Shown piece by piece: positions 31,860-43,599 of a stretch of DNA of 64,000 nt (position 1 is its first letter; each line of letters begins with the position of its first letter). Both the position numbers and the translations under genes were made by a program. The notes beneath the pieces are model-generated. The model saw only the letters and a list, made by a program, of their open reading frames with translations, was not told the origin of the DNA and ran no database searches. The DNA comes from Ariolimax columbianus (lineage: Eukaryota; Mollusca; Gastropoda; Stylommatophora; Arionidae). The stretch is taken from positions 6,651,641-6,715,640 of the forward strand of contig JAVGWX010000019.1 in the NCBI GenBank assembly GCA_036924085.1, read 5' to 3'.

Positions 31860-34800
31860 CATTAATTCCTGAAATAGTATCTTACTATCCACATGTTAAC
31901 AAACTGACCCTAGGCATTACAGTTCTAACTAGTATCTTACTATCCATATTTTAACAAACTTACCCTAGGCATTTCAGTCCTAGCTAGTATCTTACTATGC
32001 TACATCGAGTTTTAATGTCCTATATATAGTATCATACTATCCACAGATTATCATACCAGCATTAAATTTTGATGTCTTACACAGTATCTAGCTAAGCACA
32101 TGGTAACAGTCTTTTATATAATACGTTACTATATGAATATTAACATACAGACAATTAACGGTATTGTTCTACAAAGTATCGCACTATCCCCATTAAACAG
32201 ATGTTCACTTACTCGAAACTTTACAGTCGTACATTGTAATTTGCTATCTATATATTAACAGACCAATACCAAGTTTTATTGTTCTTCAAAGTATTGTACA
32301 ATTCCAATGTCATCAGACTGTCAGAGAGCCTTAATGTCTTACACATGATCTTACAATCCACATATTAACAAACCAACTCTAGATTGAATGCACTGCACAG
32401 TATCCACGACCAGATGTTAGACTTACCCAAAACATTGATGTTCTACATAGTTCCTTACTGCCACCATGTTAACAGGCCAACACAGAGCTTGAATGTCTCA
32501 CACAGTATCTTACTATCCACATGTCAACAGGCCAAAACAGAGCTTGAATGTCATACAGAGTATCTTTCTATCCACATGTTAACAGGCCAACACATAGCTT
32601 GAATGTCCTACAGAGTATATTACTATCCACTTGTCAACAGGCCAACACATAGATTGAATGTCCTACATAGTATCTTACTATTCACATGTCAACAGGCCAA
32701 CACATAGCTTGAATGTCCTACAGAGTATCTTACTATCCACATGTCAACAGGCCAACACAGAGCTTGAATGTCCTACAGAGTATCTTACTATTCACAAGTC
32801 AACTGGCCAACACAGAGCATGAATGCCGTACATAATATCTTACTATCCACGTGTTAACAGGCAGACACCAAGCTTTACTGTTTAAAATAATATCTTACTA
32901 TCCACGTGTTAACAAACCGGCAGTAAGTTTTAATGTTCTACACAATATTTTACTTCTTCTTCTTCAACAAATTCACATTGATGTCTGACAGCGTACGTCG
33001 AAGAAGATATCTTACTGTACCCATGTCATCAGCCCGACTCTGAGCTTTGCTATCCTACATGATATTGTACAATCCACATGTTTTAATGTCATTCATAGTA
33101 TTTTACAGTCTCCATGTCAACAGACCAACACCAAGCTGTAATGTCCTAATATAAAATCTTTCTTTCTAAATGTTAACAGACCCAATATCAAGCTGTAATG
33201 TACTACATAAAATATTACTATCTAAATGTTAACAGACCGATGCAATTCGCTAATATCCTACATATTATCTTAATGTAACCACATGTTAACAAACCTACCT
33301 AAAAGCATTAGTGTCCAACATAATATCTTACTGACTCCACTTTAACAGATCTAAACTGAGCTTGATGGTCCTATAAAGTATCTCACTGACGCCACTTTAA
33401 CAGACCAACTCTGATTTTTAATCACCTATATAGTATCTTAGTATCAGCATGTCAAAAGATGATGGCTAACACCGAGCTTTGAGGTCCTATGTAGTATATA
33501 AGTGTCTGTATATTAACAGATGGACACCAAGATAATTGTCCTGTAAAGTATCATACAATCCCTATCTTAGCAGGCCGACAACAAGCTGTAATGTTCAACA
33601 TAGTACATTACTAATTTGCATGTTAATAGCCGAACACCGAGCTTTTGGCATAGATGACGTACATAGTTTCTTACTATACAACTGTTAGCAGACAGACACT
33701 GAGTTTTATTGTCCTATGTAGTATTAAACTGTTTGCATGTTTACAAACCATTCCCATTTGTTAATGTCCTACATGTAATCTTACTGTCCAGAAGTTAACA
33801 TACGGACACAGAGCTTAAATGACCTACTTTTTATCTTTCTGTCCCAAAAATAGCAGTCTGACACAAATCTTGAATGGCCTACCTATTGCTTTACTATCCA
33901 CACGTTATAACAGAATGAAAGCAAGCTTCACTTTTCTACATACCATCCAACTATCCACTTCTCAACACACAGACAGTGAACTTTCATGTCCTACTTATTT
34001 TCTTAATATCCACATGTTAATATACATCAACTGAGAAATAATGTTGTATATATTTTCTCACTATCCACATGAAAACAGACCAACCTAATGAATAGGTGTC
34101 CTACATAGTATATGTTTCCCCCAGATAAACAGACCAAAACTGGGCAGTAATGTCTTACATATTATCTTACTATCCGCTTGTTAACAGACCAACACCGATC
34201 TGTAATGTCCTTTATAGTATCTTATTATCCCCAGGTCAACATACCAATACAGAGCAAAAATGTCCTACATAGTATCTTACTATCTGCGTGTTAACAGAAT
34301 GACAGCTAGCATTACTTTCCCTCATAGTATTGTACTATCCACTTGTTAGCAAACGAACAGTGAGCTTTCATGTTGTACATATTTTCTAAATATTCAAATG
34401 TTAACGCATAACAACCGAGATGTAAGGTTATATACATTATCTTTCCCCTTGATAAAACATCAACACTGAGCTGTTATGTCATACATAATATCTTACTAAT
34501 CACCATTTTTACAGACCAACACAGAGAACATGTGTCCTACACAATGTCTTACAGTTCACATGTATTAACAGACCGACACTGAGAACACGTGTCCTACACA
34601 ATATCTTACAGTTCACATGTATGAACAGACCAACACTGAACTTTTCTGTCCTATACAGTGTGTTACCGTCCATTTGTGAACAAACAGACACCAAGAATAA
34701 ATGTCCTAAACAGCATCCTGCTGTCCCCATGTCAATAGACCAACAACGAGCTGTAATGTTCTAAATAAATTGTTACTATCAATACATTAACAAACCCACA

Positions 34801-35410
34801 CTGAGCCTTATCGCCAAAATAAAAGTATCTTCCTTTCCACAAAAAAGAGATGCAATAGACTTAATTATTTTATCAGACTATCACAGTGCAAACAGAATGA
34901 CACCGTGGTTCAATGTCATTTATATTATCTTGATATTCACAGGACAAAACAAGGAGACCGACAACAAACTCTACTGTCCCACATAGTATCTTACTTTTCA
35001 CCTCTCAACAAACTGACCACGTCCGTTAATGGTGTACATATTATACTACTAATCATATGTTAATAGATTCACACTGTGCTTCAATGCCCTAAATTTTATC
35101 TTTGAATCCCCATGCCAGAAGAACACTTAGCTTTACTGTTATACCCACTATCTTACCATACACATGTTAACAGACAAGCACCAAGCATTGACACCCTACA
35201 TATTATCTTACCACCCACATGTTAACAGACCAGCACCAAGATGTGCTACCCTAAATATTATCTTACCATCCACATGTTAACAGACCAGCACCAAGATTTG
35301 ATAGCCTACATATTATTTTACCATCCACATGTTAACAGACCAGCACCGAGATTTGTTACCTTACATATTATCTTACCACCCACATGTTAACAGACCAGCA
35401 CCACCAAGAT
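31860..35410. repeat. 55-bp AT-rich satellite array
   Basis: About 3.5 kb of tandem 55-bp units with core 'tcctacatagtatcttacta' then 'tccacatgttaacagaccaacacc'-like sequence (quoted in part) and 'gagcttgaatg'. Phase is exact between 32,491 and 32,711 (four successive 55-bp steps) and again at 35,163-35,273. The array edges are diverged and the 32.5-32.8 kb and 35.2-35.4 kb parts are more homogeneous. No ORF survives, and roughly 64 units are implied. The only interruption recognised is a small LINE 3' end at 32,955. Confidence 0.95.
32955..33006 (+). mobile_element. 52-bp family R 3'-end insertion in the satellite
   Basis: Sequence 'caacaaattcacattgatgt' then 'ctgacagcgtacgtcgaagaag' (in part) matches the last ~50 nt of R elements, as in the minus copy at 37,615. 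It is flanked by atattttact (32,945-32,954) and atatcttact (33,007-33,016), a probable 10-bp target-site duplication. This is an extreme 5' truncation. Confidence 0.65.
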
Positions 35411-37610
35411 GAATATGTCTAAATGTATTCAGCCAGCAGTAAAGATGCAACATTCCATATGGCTAGTGTTATTAAAATGATGGTAATGGGTGTCCTGTTC
35501 TAAAAAAATGTACAGTTTAAAATTTGGATATGTACAATGAGATTAACAGTCTACAGATGGTATGTTAGAGAAATTTATAACAAAAACGTCTACATACATT
35601 TGCTTCCATATCATTAAATCCAAGCTTGAACAATTTAAAAGTAGCACACACGGAATATAAGCACGCTTAACCATACACAACTTTCAGCACATGATCTTCG
35701 ATTAGCTAGATATCAGTTTCACGGCCTAGTAGTGAACTGTATTTACACGGACAATGATTATTTCGTCATAAAGAAAGGGATGTAATAAATGCACTTCAAT
35801 AATATACATCATTTAATAATTTAATGAAAATAAAGCAAATACTTATAATAGTTAAGGCTGCGTTTAATTGAGCATACCATACGAAATTTACCTTTCGGAA
35901 ATTTCTAACATGTATTTGCATTTTATGAATTTTATTAAATTCATTTTAAAAACAATATGCGAGTCGCTGTTAACACAACAGAGCTAATTTAAACAGGCAT
36001 CAGCATATATGCTAACTCTAACCTTACTATTAACAGCTACAGGAGCAGCCAGTGTTATCTTCTGCTAGTTACTTGTCTAGTTCGCTCCATGACTTCGACG
36101 CCGGTCAAGGTCCAAGGTTCAGCTCTTGTGATAAGCACGGCTTTCCTGTCACAATCGTCGCGAGCGCCAGGGGTCGCGAGCTGCTCCTCCCCATATGTCG
36201 TGCACGAGGACGACAACAAGCGTGAGAAATTTGGTCGGGTGGATAATTAACACCTATCGCCTTCAGTGTACAGATGCCAATGTACACGTCTATGTGGTTC
36301 TGGTGTAGGGCCATAGCTCACTCGTTCTAAGGTTTGTAACCGGGATAAAAAGGGGAGACGCCCAAGCCAGAACCTCTCACGCAACATTTTTATGATGAAC
36401 TTAATTATATATGTTTTTGTATGTGTTTGGTTATGTCCCTTGATATGTTTAAAGAAACACTGAATGTCAACAATATCGGCGACGAAGATGGCACACGACA
36501 TAAAACTACACCCCTTCCCACGCCTTCTGAAGACACAAGCTGATAGAAGATGATGTTGATGATGATGATAATCATGACAATAATAATAACAAAACATTGG
36601 TCATTGACATACAATAGAACGATTAGATATATGTTTAAGCATACAACCATGAAGGAATGATTATTCCGTGAGATAAGCAGAAGAAAACGTGTGATTCCCA
36701 TTAAGACATGTTATTAGAGCAAACATAAGACCACACTATATGTACATGTAGAGCGTAAGATACAACGTTGGTAGAGTGGCTGCTTCTTTCCGGCTGCAAC
36801 TTGTTCCAGCCAACCCAGCTGTAAACGAGTACTAGATTCACTGTTAGGAGAAATGATAGAGGAACAGGAATTGGTTTTCACAAAACCTGAAGTTTTTGGT
36901 TTGATTAGAGGTTTCAATTTCTGGATTATGTGACGAAGACTTGCCCTTTTCTACCACATAACGTTGTCCTTTGTGCGGTATCATGTCGTATTGACCAGTT
37001 CATGGATTCGTGAGTGTAACAGAACAATGAAGATTCTAGTATCTCATTCTTGGCGGTAATAAAATAGATGTATATATCAGTGATATTGTAAGCCAAGACA
37101 TCGAGGAAGGGAACTGGCTACCCCCATCTGATAAAAGCTGAAACCTCTTATAGAGAAGTTTCTACCACAGCATCCCCGACTACAGTATATTTGTATTACT
37201 CGATGTATCCATGAATGTAAACAGCAAGTTGGCTGTGTTTGTATTCTGACATTCTTTCCTTGACATAATCAACAGTTTGTTGGGCGGGTTGTCGATACGG
37301 TTGGCACGTTTTCAAAGCATGTTTTTGTTCATGAGCTTCAATCCCTTCTGTGTTTTGGGTTGGCCTTTAACTGGTAGTTGGCGGGGTACATTGGAATGTC
37401 TTATATGCTCACAGCAGTTCATATTTGTCAAACATTAGTTGGTAGTCAGCATTGATTGTTAAAAGTACAGAGAAACAAGAAGACCAAAGTAGAGAGAGAG
37501 AAAGAGAGAGAGAAAGAGAGAGAAGATGAAGAACAGATATACAGATAGAAATATGTATATTGTTAGATGACTGTTAATTTGTACAGGTGTTAAAAGCAAT
37601 TTGAAGTAAA
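35411..37610. other. Gene-poor segment with simple repeats
   Basis: No gene is supported. It contains a GAT/AAT-rich run at 36,547-36,595 and a GA-rich run at 37,494-37,523. Minus-strand frames at 36,105-36,600 (one ending CLSQELNLGP) look like repeat-derived text but cannot be assigned. Confidence 0.4.
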
Positions 37611-37611
37611 T

Positions 37612-39001
37612 CTTCTTCTTCGTACGCTGTCAGACGTCAACTTGAATTTGTTCGAAGAAAGCAGCTGTCATCCTGAGGCTGTCTGCACTGCCATAGAGCT
37701 TGTCTAGTGTTGCCACTGGTGATGGCCACATGTGCTTTCTCTGGTTCTCGTATGTCGTGCAATTTTGCAGCAGATGTCAGCGTTCATTTTCCCTGTACCA
37801 CAGGTGCATTCGTCAGTACCACCTATCTTCAGTTTATTGAATAGATGGTACATCAGTCTGTTGTGGCCTGTGCGGAGTCTGAAGACCACGACCTGCTCTC
37901 TTCTGTTCAACTGGTAGTAGGCATCATGTTTTTGTGTAGCCAGTATGCTCTGTTTCCCATTTAGCCATGTTTCTGGCCCTAATAAACCTTTTTAACTCTT
38001 CGTAGGTCACACTAGTATCTGGTTGTGGTAGTCTTGCACCTTCTTTTGCCAGTCTATCTGCATCCTCGTTGCATTGAATGTTACAGTGGAATGGAACCCA
38101 CTGTACCACTACTCTTTTTGGTGCGGACTGCTAGCATAGATGACAGAGTACTTCTCTTAAATCATTAGGTACTACATTATTCTGGCTTTTTAGTGGTGTA
38201 ACCACGGACAGGGCATATGTAAACAGGACTATCTGGCTTTCACTACTTTCGCCTTGTCAGCATTGCTTATACTGCAGCCTTCCATGCCTCTGCCTCTGCT
38301 CTGAAATTGGATGAGAATTTTCCAGTTGCCACTGACAGTGTTTTTTTTCTACCGTTTGTTAGGGTCAGGAATACCACTCACAATACCTTCCGTGTTGTGT
38401 TTGTTACAGACCCGTCGGTGTATGCATGGGTCCAGTCCATGCTTGGGTAGTTTTTCGCTATGTACCTCAGGGTTATGTCTCCTCTTTCTTTTTCAGTCTG
38501 GCTGCTCTTCTTTCCAATGCCTGGTATATTTTCTACCACCTCTGGAACGATATGCCAGTATGTTCTGTTTCCTATTTGGTCCTGTATCTAGCTCTAATAA
38601 GCCGTTTTGATTCTTCGTATCACATACTAGTATCTGGTTGTGGTAGTCTTGCACCCTCTTTTGCGTCTGTCTGCCTCCATATACCTGTACATTTGTCCAC
38701 ATACTTCAATTCTTCGTAGCTTGACTTTATGTCCCTCTTTCCCCACCTTGTCAAATGTCTTCTCTATATCCACCCAAACCGCCACTGTATACTTTTTCTC
38801 CTGGTAAGCATCCTCTATTTCCTGCGCTATGAGAGTGATCTGATCCTCAGTGGATCTGTGTTGTCTAAATCCTGCTTTCTGTGTAATTAATATGTAATTT
38901 TCTTCCAGCTGCCACATCAGTCTGGTGTTTATCATACGCTCCATCAGTTTACCTACACAGCTCAGTAGACTGATATGCCTGTATCCATTTGGATTTGTTC
39001 T
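37612..39001 (-). mobile_element. Family R LINE, rearranged minus copy
   Basis: 3' tag and (GAA) tail lie at 37,612-37,630. Reading leftward from 39,001: RT fingers and palm A (HISLLSCVGKLMERMINTR, then TVAVWVDIEKTFDKV, 38,760). Then, out of order, an RNase H C-terminal piece (AKEGARLPQPDTS... to TEHTG, 38,560-38,680). Next is the connection (PRGGRKYTRHWK-frame, 38,500-38,560) and RNase H again down to the Cys/His motif (CTCGTGKMN, 37,790). The palm with FADD, the thumb and part of the connection are missing. It abuts the 47-bp array at 39,002. Confidence 0.8.
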
Positions 39002-39320
39002 GGCATCCACACATAACTTAAGAACTCTGTTGCAGAAAAGGATTTACTGGCATCCACGCATAACTTGAGAACCCTGTACGAGAGATGTAGTTCACGAAAC
39101 CAACTCATAACCTAAGAACCATGTCCGAGAGATGTAGTTCTCGAAACCAACACATAACTTGAGAACCCTGTCCGAGAGATGTAGTTCGCGAAACCAACTC
39201 ATAACTTAAGAACCATGTCCGAGAGATGTAGTTCTCGAAACCAACACATAACTTGAGAACCATTTCCGAGAGTTGGAGTTCGTGGCATCTACACATAACT
39301 TTAGAATACTGTCGCAATAA
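39002..39320. repeat. 47-bp tandem array 2
   Basis: About seven units, same consensus as 27,085-27,425 but with the 'cgaaaccaac' variant dominant. Within-array identity is high, so partial homogenisation after duplication is likely. Confidence 0.9.
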
Positions 39321-39605
39321 ATTGAGTCCATTATTTGAAATTCTTTAAAAATTGCTCGTTTAAGACTGTCTAGTCAAAATGAATACTTTCCACGGTTTCT
39401 ACTGCAAATTCCACGATCTTTTAGGGCACATATAAAATTAAAAACAAGGTATGCTTAAGTTGGCGATAAGGTAGTTCAACGAAAGTTGAGGCCCAAGCAC
39501 TAAAGAGGCGGAGAGGTCTTTAGCCAAAGCGGGGATCATGTGATATATGGATGAGCGATCAGGGAATTCAAGATATACCACAAATGGCGGGGACCAACGA
39601 ACAGA

Positions 39606-39895
39606 AGACTACCGAGCAGCTAGGTCGCTAGCTAAGATAGATCATAGAGCAGATAACTACCGAGCAGCTAGGTCGCTAGCTAAGATATATCATAGAGCAG
39701 ATACCTACCGAGGAGCTAGGTCGTTACTAAGATAGATCAAAGAACAGACGACTACCGAGCAGCTAGGTCGCTAGCTAAGATACATCATAAAGCAGATACC
39801 TACCGAGGAGCTAGGTCGTTACTAAGAAAGATCATAGAACATAAGACTACCGAGCAGTTAGGTCGCTAGCTGAAATAGACCATAGAGCAGAAGAC
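39606..39895. repeat. 48-bp tandem array 2
   Basis: About six units related to those at 27,695-27,910. Two units carry the same small deletion (gaggagctaggtcgttacta). Confidence 0.9.
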
Positions 39896-40924
39896 AACTG
39901 TTGGTTGGAAGGATTGACCACAGAACAGAGAAATTAACACCGGCTGAATTTCAATAGTTAGAATAGAGACATTGAACAGACAGTCACCGAAGCAGACACA
40001 AGCACAAAGAGAGAAGCAGACACAACGCCCTTGTAAACATTTGGCGGTCTCTGTTATCCTGTTTATTTCGACGCTGACACAAGTCACACGTGAAGACGAG
40101 ACAGGAGGTTCAAAAGACACATGCCTTGCGGAAGATGAGAGGTGGAAGATAACGCCACCAGACGAGCGACGATCGAACAATATGACAGAGAACAGTTAGC
40201 TAGACAGCATTGAGACAACTTCAAAGGATATAGAACTGTGAATGGCAAATTTGATAGAATTGATAACGTGATGGAACGTCTGGTTAATTAAGAGCAAGAT
40301 ACGTACATGAGCTATTCCCACGAAACTCTTGAGAGACATTGTTGTAAGCTGATGTGTGATGAACAATAGAAAACGATTCACGTGCCAGTTTAATAACATA
40401 ATGTGTAAGCTGTATGGGACATAAACCTTCATTGGTTTTCTTTTTTGCTTCTGTTAAAATAATTGTTAGTTAGTTGTGTGGTAAGGAGTGATAGTAGTAA
40501 GGAAGAAATTGAATGGTGATAGAGTGAGTCTGTAACAATGTCCATAGAGACACGTACTGAAAGTCATGAATAAATGCCATTTATTATAAATCTCAAAATG
40601 TTGCACCACCAAAATAATATATACCGGGAAAACCAAATACTGAAGTCATTGATCTGATTAAATCGTAAATCATTTCTTGGATCTGAACATCTACATGTCT
40701 TTGCACGGTAAGAACATCGCACCAAATTCTCGCACAAAGATGGCGCCAGGTCCAGAAAAGATTTAACGCCAAATCTCTTCAACGACCAATTTCGGAATCC
40801 AAATCAACTTAATTTGTATTTTCTGGACATAATCTTCCTTTTAGTACACACGATTTTAAAATGACGAAGATGAAACTGTGACTGGCCTAGCGAGCGGACA
40901 TTATGTTTGTATTTATTTTGTATG

Positions 40925-41140
40925 TACTAGCTTAACTTAACGTCTTTATACTGGCTTAGAAGAGTCTAAAGCGTCTGTATGTATGTAGCAAATTTCATTT
41001 CTATTACCTTGCTCTAAGGCTTTGCACATCCAATTTATTTTTAAATGCATATATTGTCCCTCATTCCTCTATATATTTGGGAAATGCATTCCTAGCATTC
41101 ACCACTATCTGACTAAAAAAAGATGTCCTAATATCTAATC
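40925..41140 (-). mobile_element. L-family LINE 3' end (minus), in duplication copy 2
   Basis: Same fragment as 28,985-29,225, truncated at a G run (41,143-41,155) and followed by the D leader. Confidence 0.75.
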
Positions 41141-41449
41141 TGGGGGGGGGGGGGGTAGGACAAAAGTGTGCAAGGGATAGTACCTCACGGTGAGGGGCAG
41201 CCACATCCTTGCTGGCCAGGATCCTATTTGGTTCCCCCACTTCTGTCTAGCTCACGTATGCCTTCTAGAGTGTGCATGTGTGCAGCAGCGCCACCCTCCG
41301 GGCAACGGTTATTGCTGGCTGGCTTAACTACGTGAGTGAAACGACATGAAGGGGAGTCCACCCCTAACAAGTACACACAGCTGCTGGTGGAAAATGATGA
41401 GCTGATCAAGCGCACTGTACCAGCTCCTCATGAGAAACATTGATATACT

Positions 41450-42099
41450 CTCGGATGGATAACGGTGGAAAACCGGGGTCGGCTTTATTCTATCAAAGAA
41501 AACAGCACCTTCACTACTCGGTTACAATCCAGTCAACGACCGAATAATTGTAACCAGACTAAAGATAAAGACAATGAATATAACAATAATTCTAGTGTAT
41601 GCACCAACATCGGCAGCTGACGATTGCGAAATGGATGATTCTTATAACACCTTGCAAGAAACGATGAAACATTTAAAAAAAAGAGATATCTTGATCATCA
41701 TTGGCGATTTCAATGCGAAAGTCAGAGATGAGAGAGTCGATGAGGAGAGAAGTGTTCGAGGACCTTTTGGTTTGAGACACAATCATGAGCGAAGAGAAAA
41801 TACTTGTTGAATGCTGCAAGGGAAACATCCTCTCCATTGTCAACACCTATTCAAACACCATCCTCCTAGACTATACATGTGGACCTCCCCTGATGGCAAC
41901 AGCAGTAACCAAATAGGTTAAATCCTTTGTGCAACAGAGATGGAGATCAAATGTGCTGGCAACAAAAACGCTTCCAGGAGCAGACTGCGATACGGACCAT
42001 GAATTACTGTTTGCAGTTTAAAAAACAAGACTACGTAGAATCAACAAAGGTTGCCAGCCAATACGCTTCGATGTAACAGCAATACCTACTGAATGCAAC
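41450..42099 (+). pseudogene. D-family LINE endonuclease
   Basis: EEP domain. GVGFILSKKTAPSLLGY (41,480) is followed by MNITIILVYAPTSAADDCEM (41,574-41,633, the QxYAPT motif) and ILIIIGDFNAKVRDERVDE (41,690-41,745, catalytic Asp and Asn). The frame shifts at 41,808; later islands are GADCDTDHELLFAV (41,980-42,020, catalytic Asp-His) and INKGCQPIRFDVTA. Catalytic residues are readable, but the ORF is broken by frameshifts and by the insertion that follows. Confidence 0.8.
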
Positions 42100-43026
42100 T
42101 GTAACAGACCCACTGCTGGCCGTGATCTAACTTAAACACTCTCACACTCATCCACATCATCATGAACATACTCAGTAAATGACATATCACACAGCAGGTG
42201 GCATATTTATTATATCATACTCATATCATAGAATGAGTAGAGAAATTACAAACACAATATAATACATATCATCTTAACTAAACATTCTACTAAAACGGGA
42301 ATTGTAAGCATTAGCTATTGATGGAATTCCCAACTATCTAAAAAACCCAGTTCTATTGCCTTGCAATTACATCACACACACATCGCCTAAACTGCGTCTT
42401 CAACACACCTTATCAAATACTCTTCCTCACAGAAATCCCCTCAGGCGGGCGATCTCGACATACTCGTTCACAATGTGTCCTTGCTTACAAACACACGTTC
42501 AGATTATCTATAAATGCAAAACTCACACACCTATTTGAGCGATCCTGTTCTATCACTAAACATTCGTCCAACAGTCTATCAATCGCTCCTCTACCTAAAT
42601 CGGTGAGTTAAACATACTATCCACATTCAGTCTCTCTCTCTCTCTCACTCTCCTCCATACAGCCTCTCTCTATCCAGCCTCTCGAGCTAAACTTTGTCTC
42701 GAGTTATATATCCTCAAGCAATGCCAGAGCTTGACCAATCGATCTCAGGTGATGGTCATCTTCAATCCAATTGGACCGAAACACTTTTCACACCTGTCAC
42801 TCCATTTCTCTCGCAGCAAGCCCCGCTGCCAATTTCGTCTGTCAATCAATCTCCCCCTACCAAAATCGTAAGGCCAGTGGTCAGTTTCTATCTGTCCACA
42901 TTCCTTAACCCAACTCTGTTCTCCTTTGCGGAGACAGTGAGTGACCTTGACATGCATTCAGGTAGCTTTAGGCTTTAACATGTTCAGGCATCCTAAACTC
43001 CCCTTGCTCCGGCGGGAACTGTTACA
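42100..43026. mobile_element. Probable solo LTR (927 bp) inside the D element
   Basis: Starts TGTAACAG and ends CTGTTACA, the TG...CA inverted ends of an LTR. It is flanked on both sides by CAAC (42,096-42,099 and 43,027-43,030), a 4-bp target-site duplication. The D reading frame is open up to 42,099 and resumes in the same frame after 43,026 if one CAAC is skipped, so this is a clean insertion. It has pyrimidine-rich tracts and no long ORF. A MITE with 8-bp ends is the alternative. Orientation cannot be fixed. Confidence 0.75.
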
Positions 43027-43030
43027 CAAC

Positions 43031-43350
43031 ATCAAAGTAGAAAACAGATTTGAGGCGTTGCTTGCGGTACAGGAAGAGATGACATCTGGGGAGATGACAT
43101 CGTATGCAAGGGATATTTCGATCTCGACAGCGAAAGAAATTATTCCCAATATGTAACCAAAGAAACAGAGCTATATAACAGAGGAAACACAGAAACTCAT
43201 TGAAGGAAGGCAAGAATTTAAAAAAAATTGGAAGTACAGGGACCAACACATCATATAAAAACTTTGCAATAAATCTTAAAAGAGAAATAAGAAAAGATAA
43301 AGGCAGATACAAAATGGAAACGTGTAAGCATATAGAAAACCTACAGCAAC

Positions 43351-43355
<5 letters not shown>
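43031..43355 (+). pseudogene. D-family LINE linker
   Basis: Open frame 42,941-43,156 includes VENRFEALLAVQEEMTSGEM and STAKEIIPN, then a stop. Next comes YITEETQKLIEGRQEFKKN (43,170-43,225), the usual RTE linker 'ISEETWKLIEERR'. A GA expansion at 43,356-43,392 interrupts it. Confidence 0.75.

Positions 43356-43392
<37 letters not shown>
43356..43392. repeat. (GA)n microsatellite
   Basis: About 18 GA units. The corresponding site in duplication copy 1 (29,500) is the deletion joint. Confidence 0.95.
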
Positions 43393-43394
<2 letters not shown>

Positions 43395-43599
43395 CATTTA
43401 AGGCAATAAGAACACTGACAAGGGAGTTCCATCCGGTTCCTCGTGTCATAAATGACAAAGATGATAACACATTGACAAAAACCAGACATACTGAATAGAT
43501 GGAGATAGTACTGCAGAACCATGTATGGAGATAGCACAAAGCGATAAGTTTCAATCCTACAAAAGGATGAGAAAGAACCTGAAACAACATTGGAAGGAG

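Noticed and set aside
36105..36600. Minus-strand open frames near 36 kb
   Set aside because: Overlapping frames with low-complexity stretches and no recognisable domain; probably repeat-derived.
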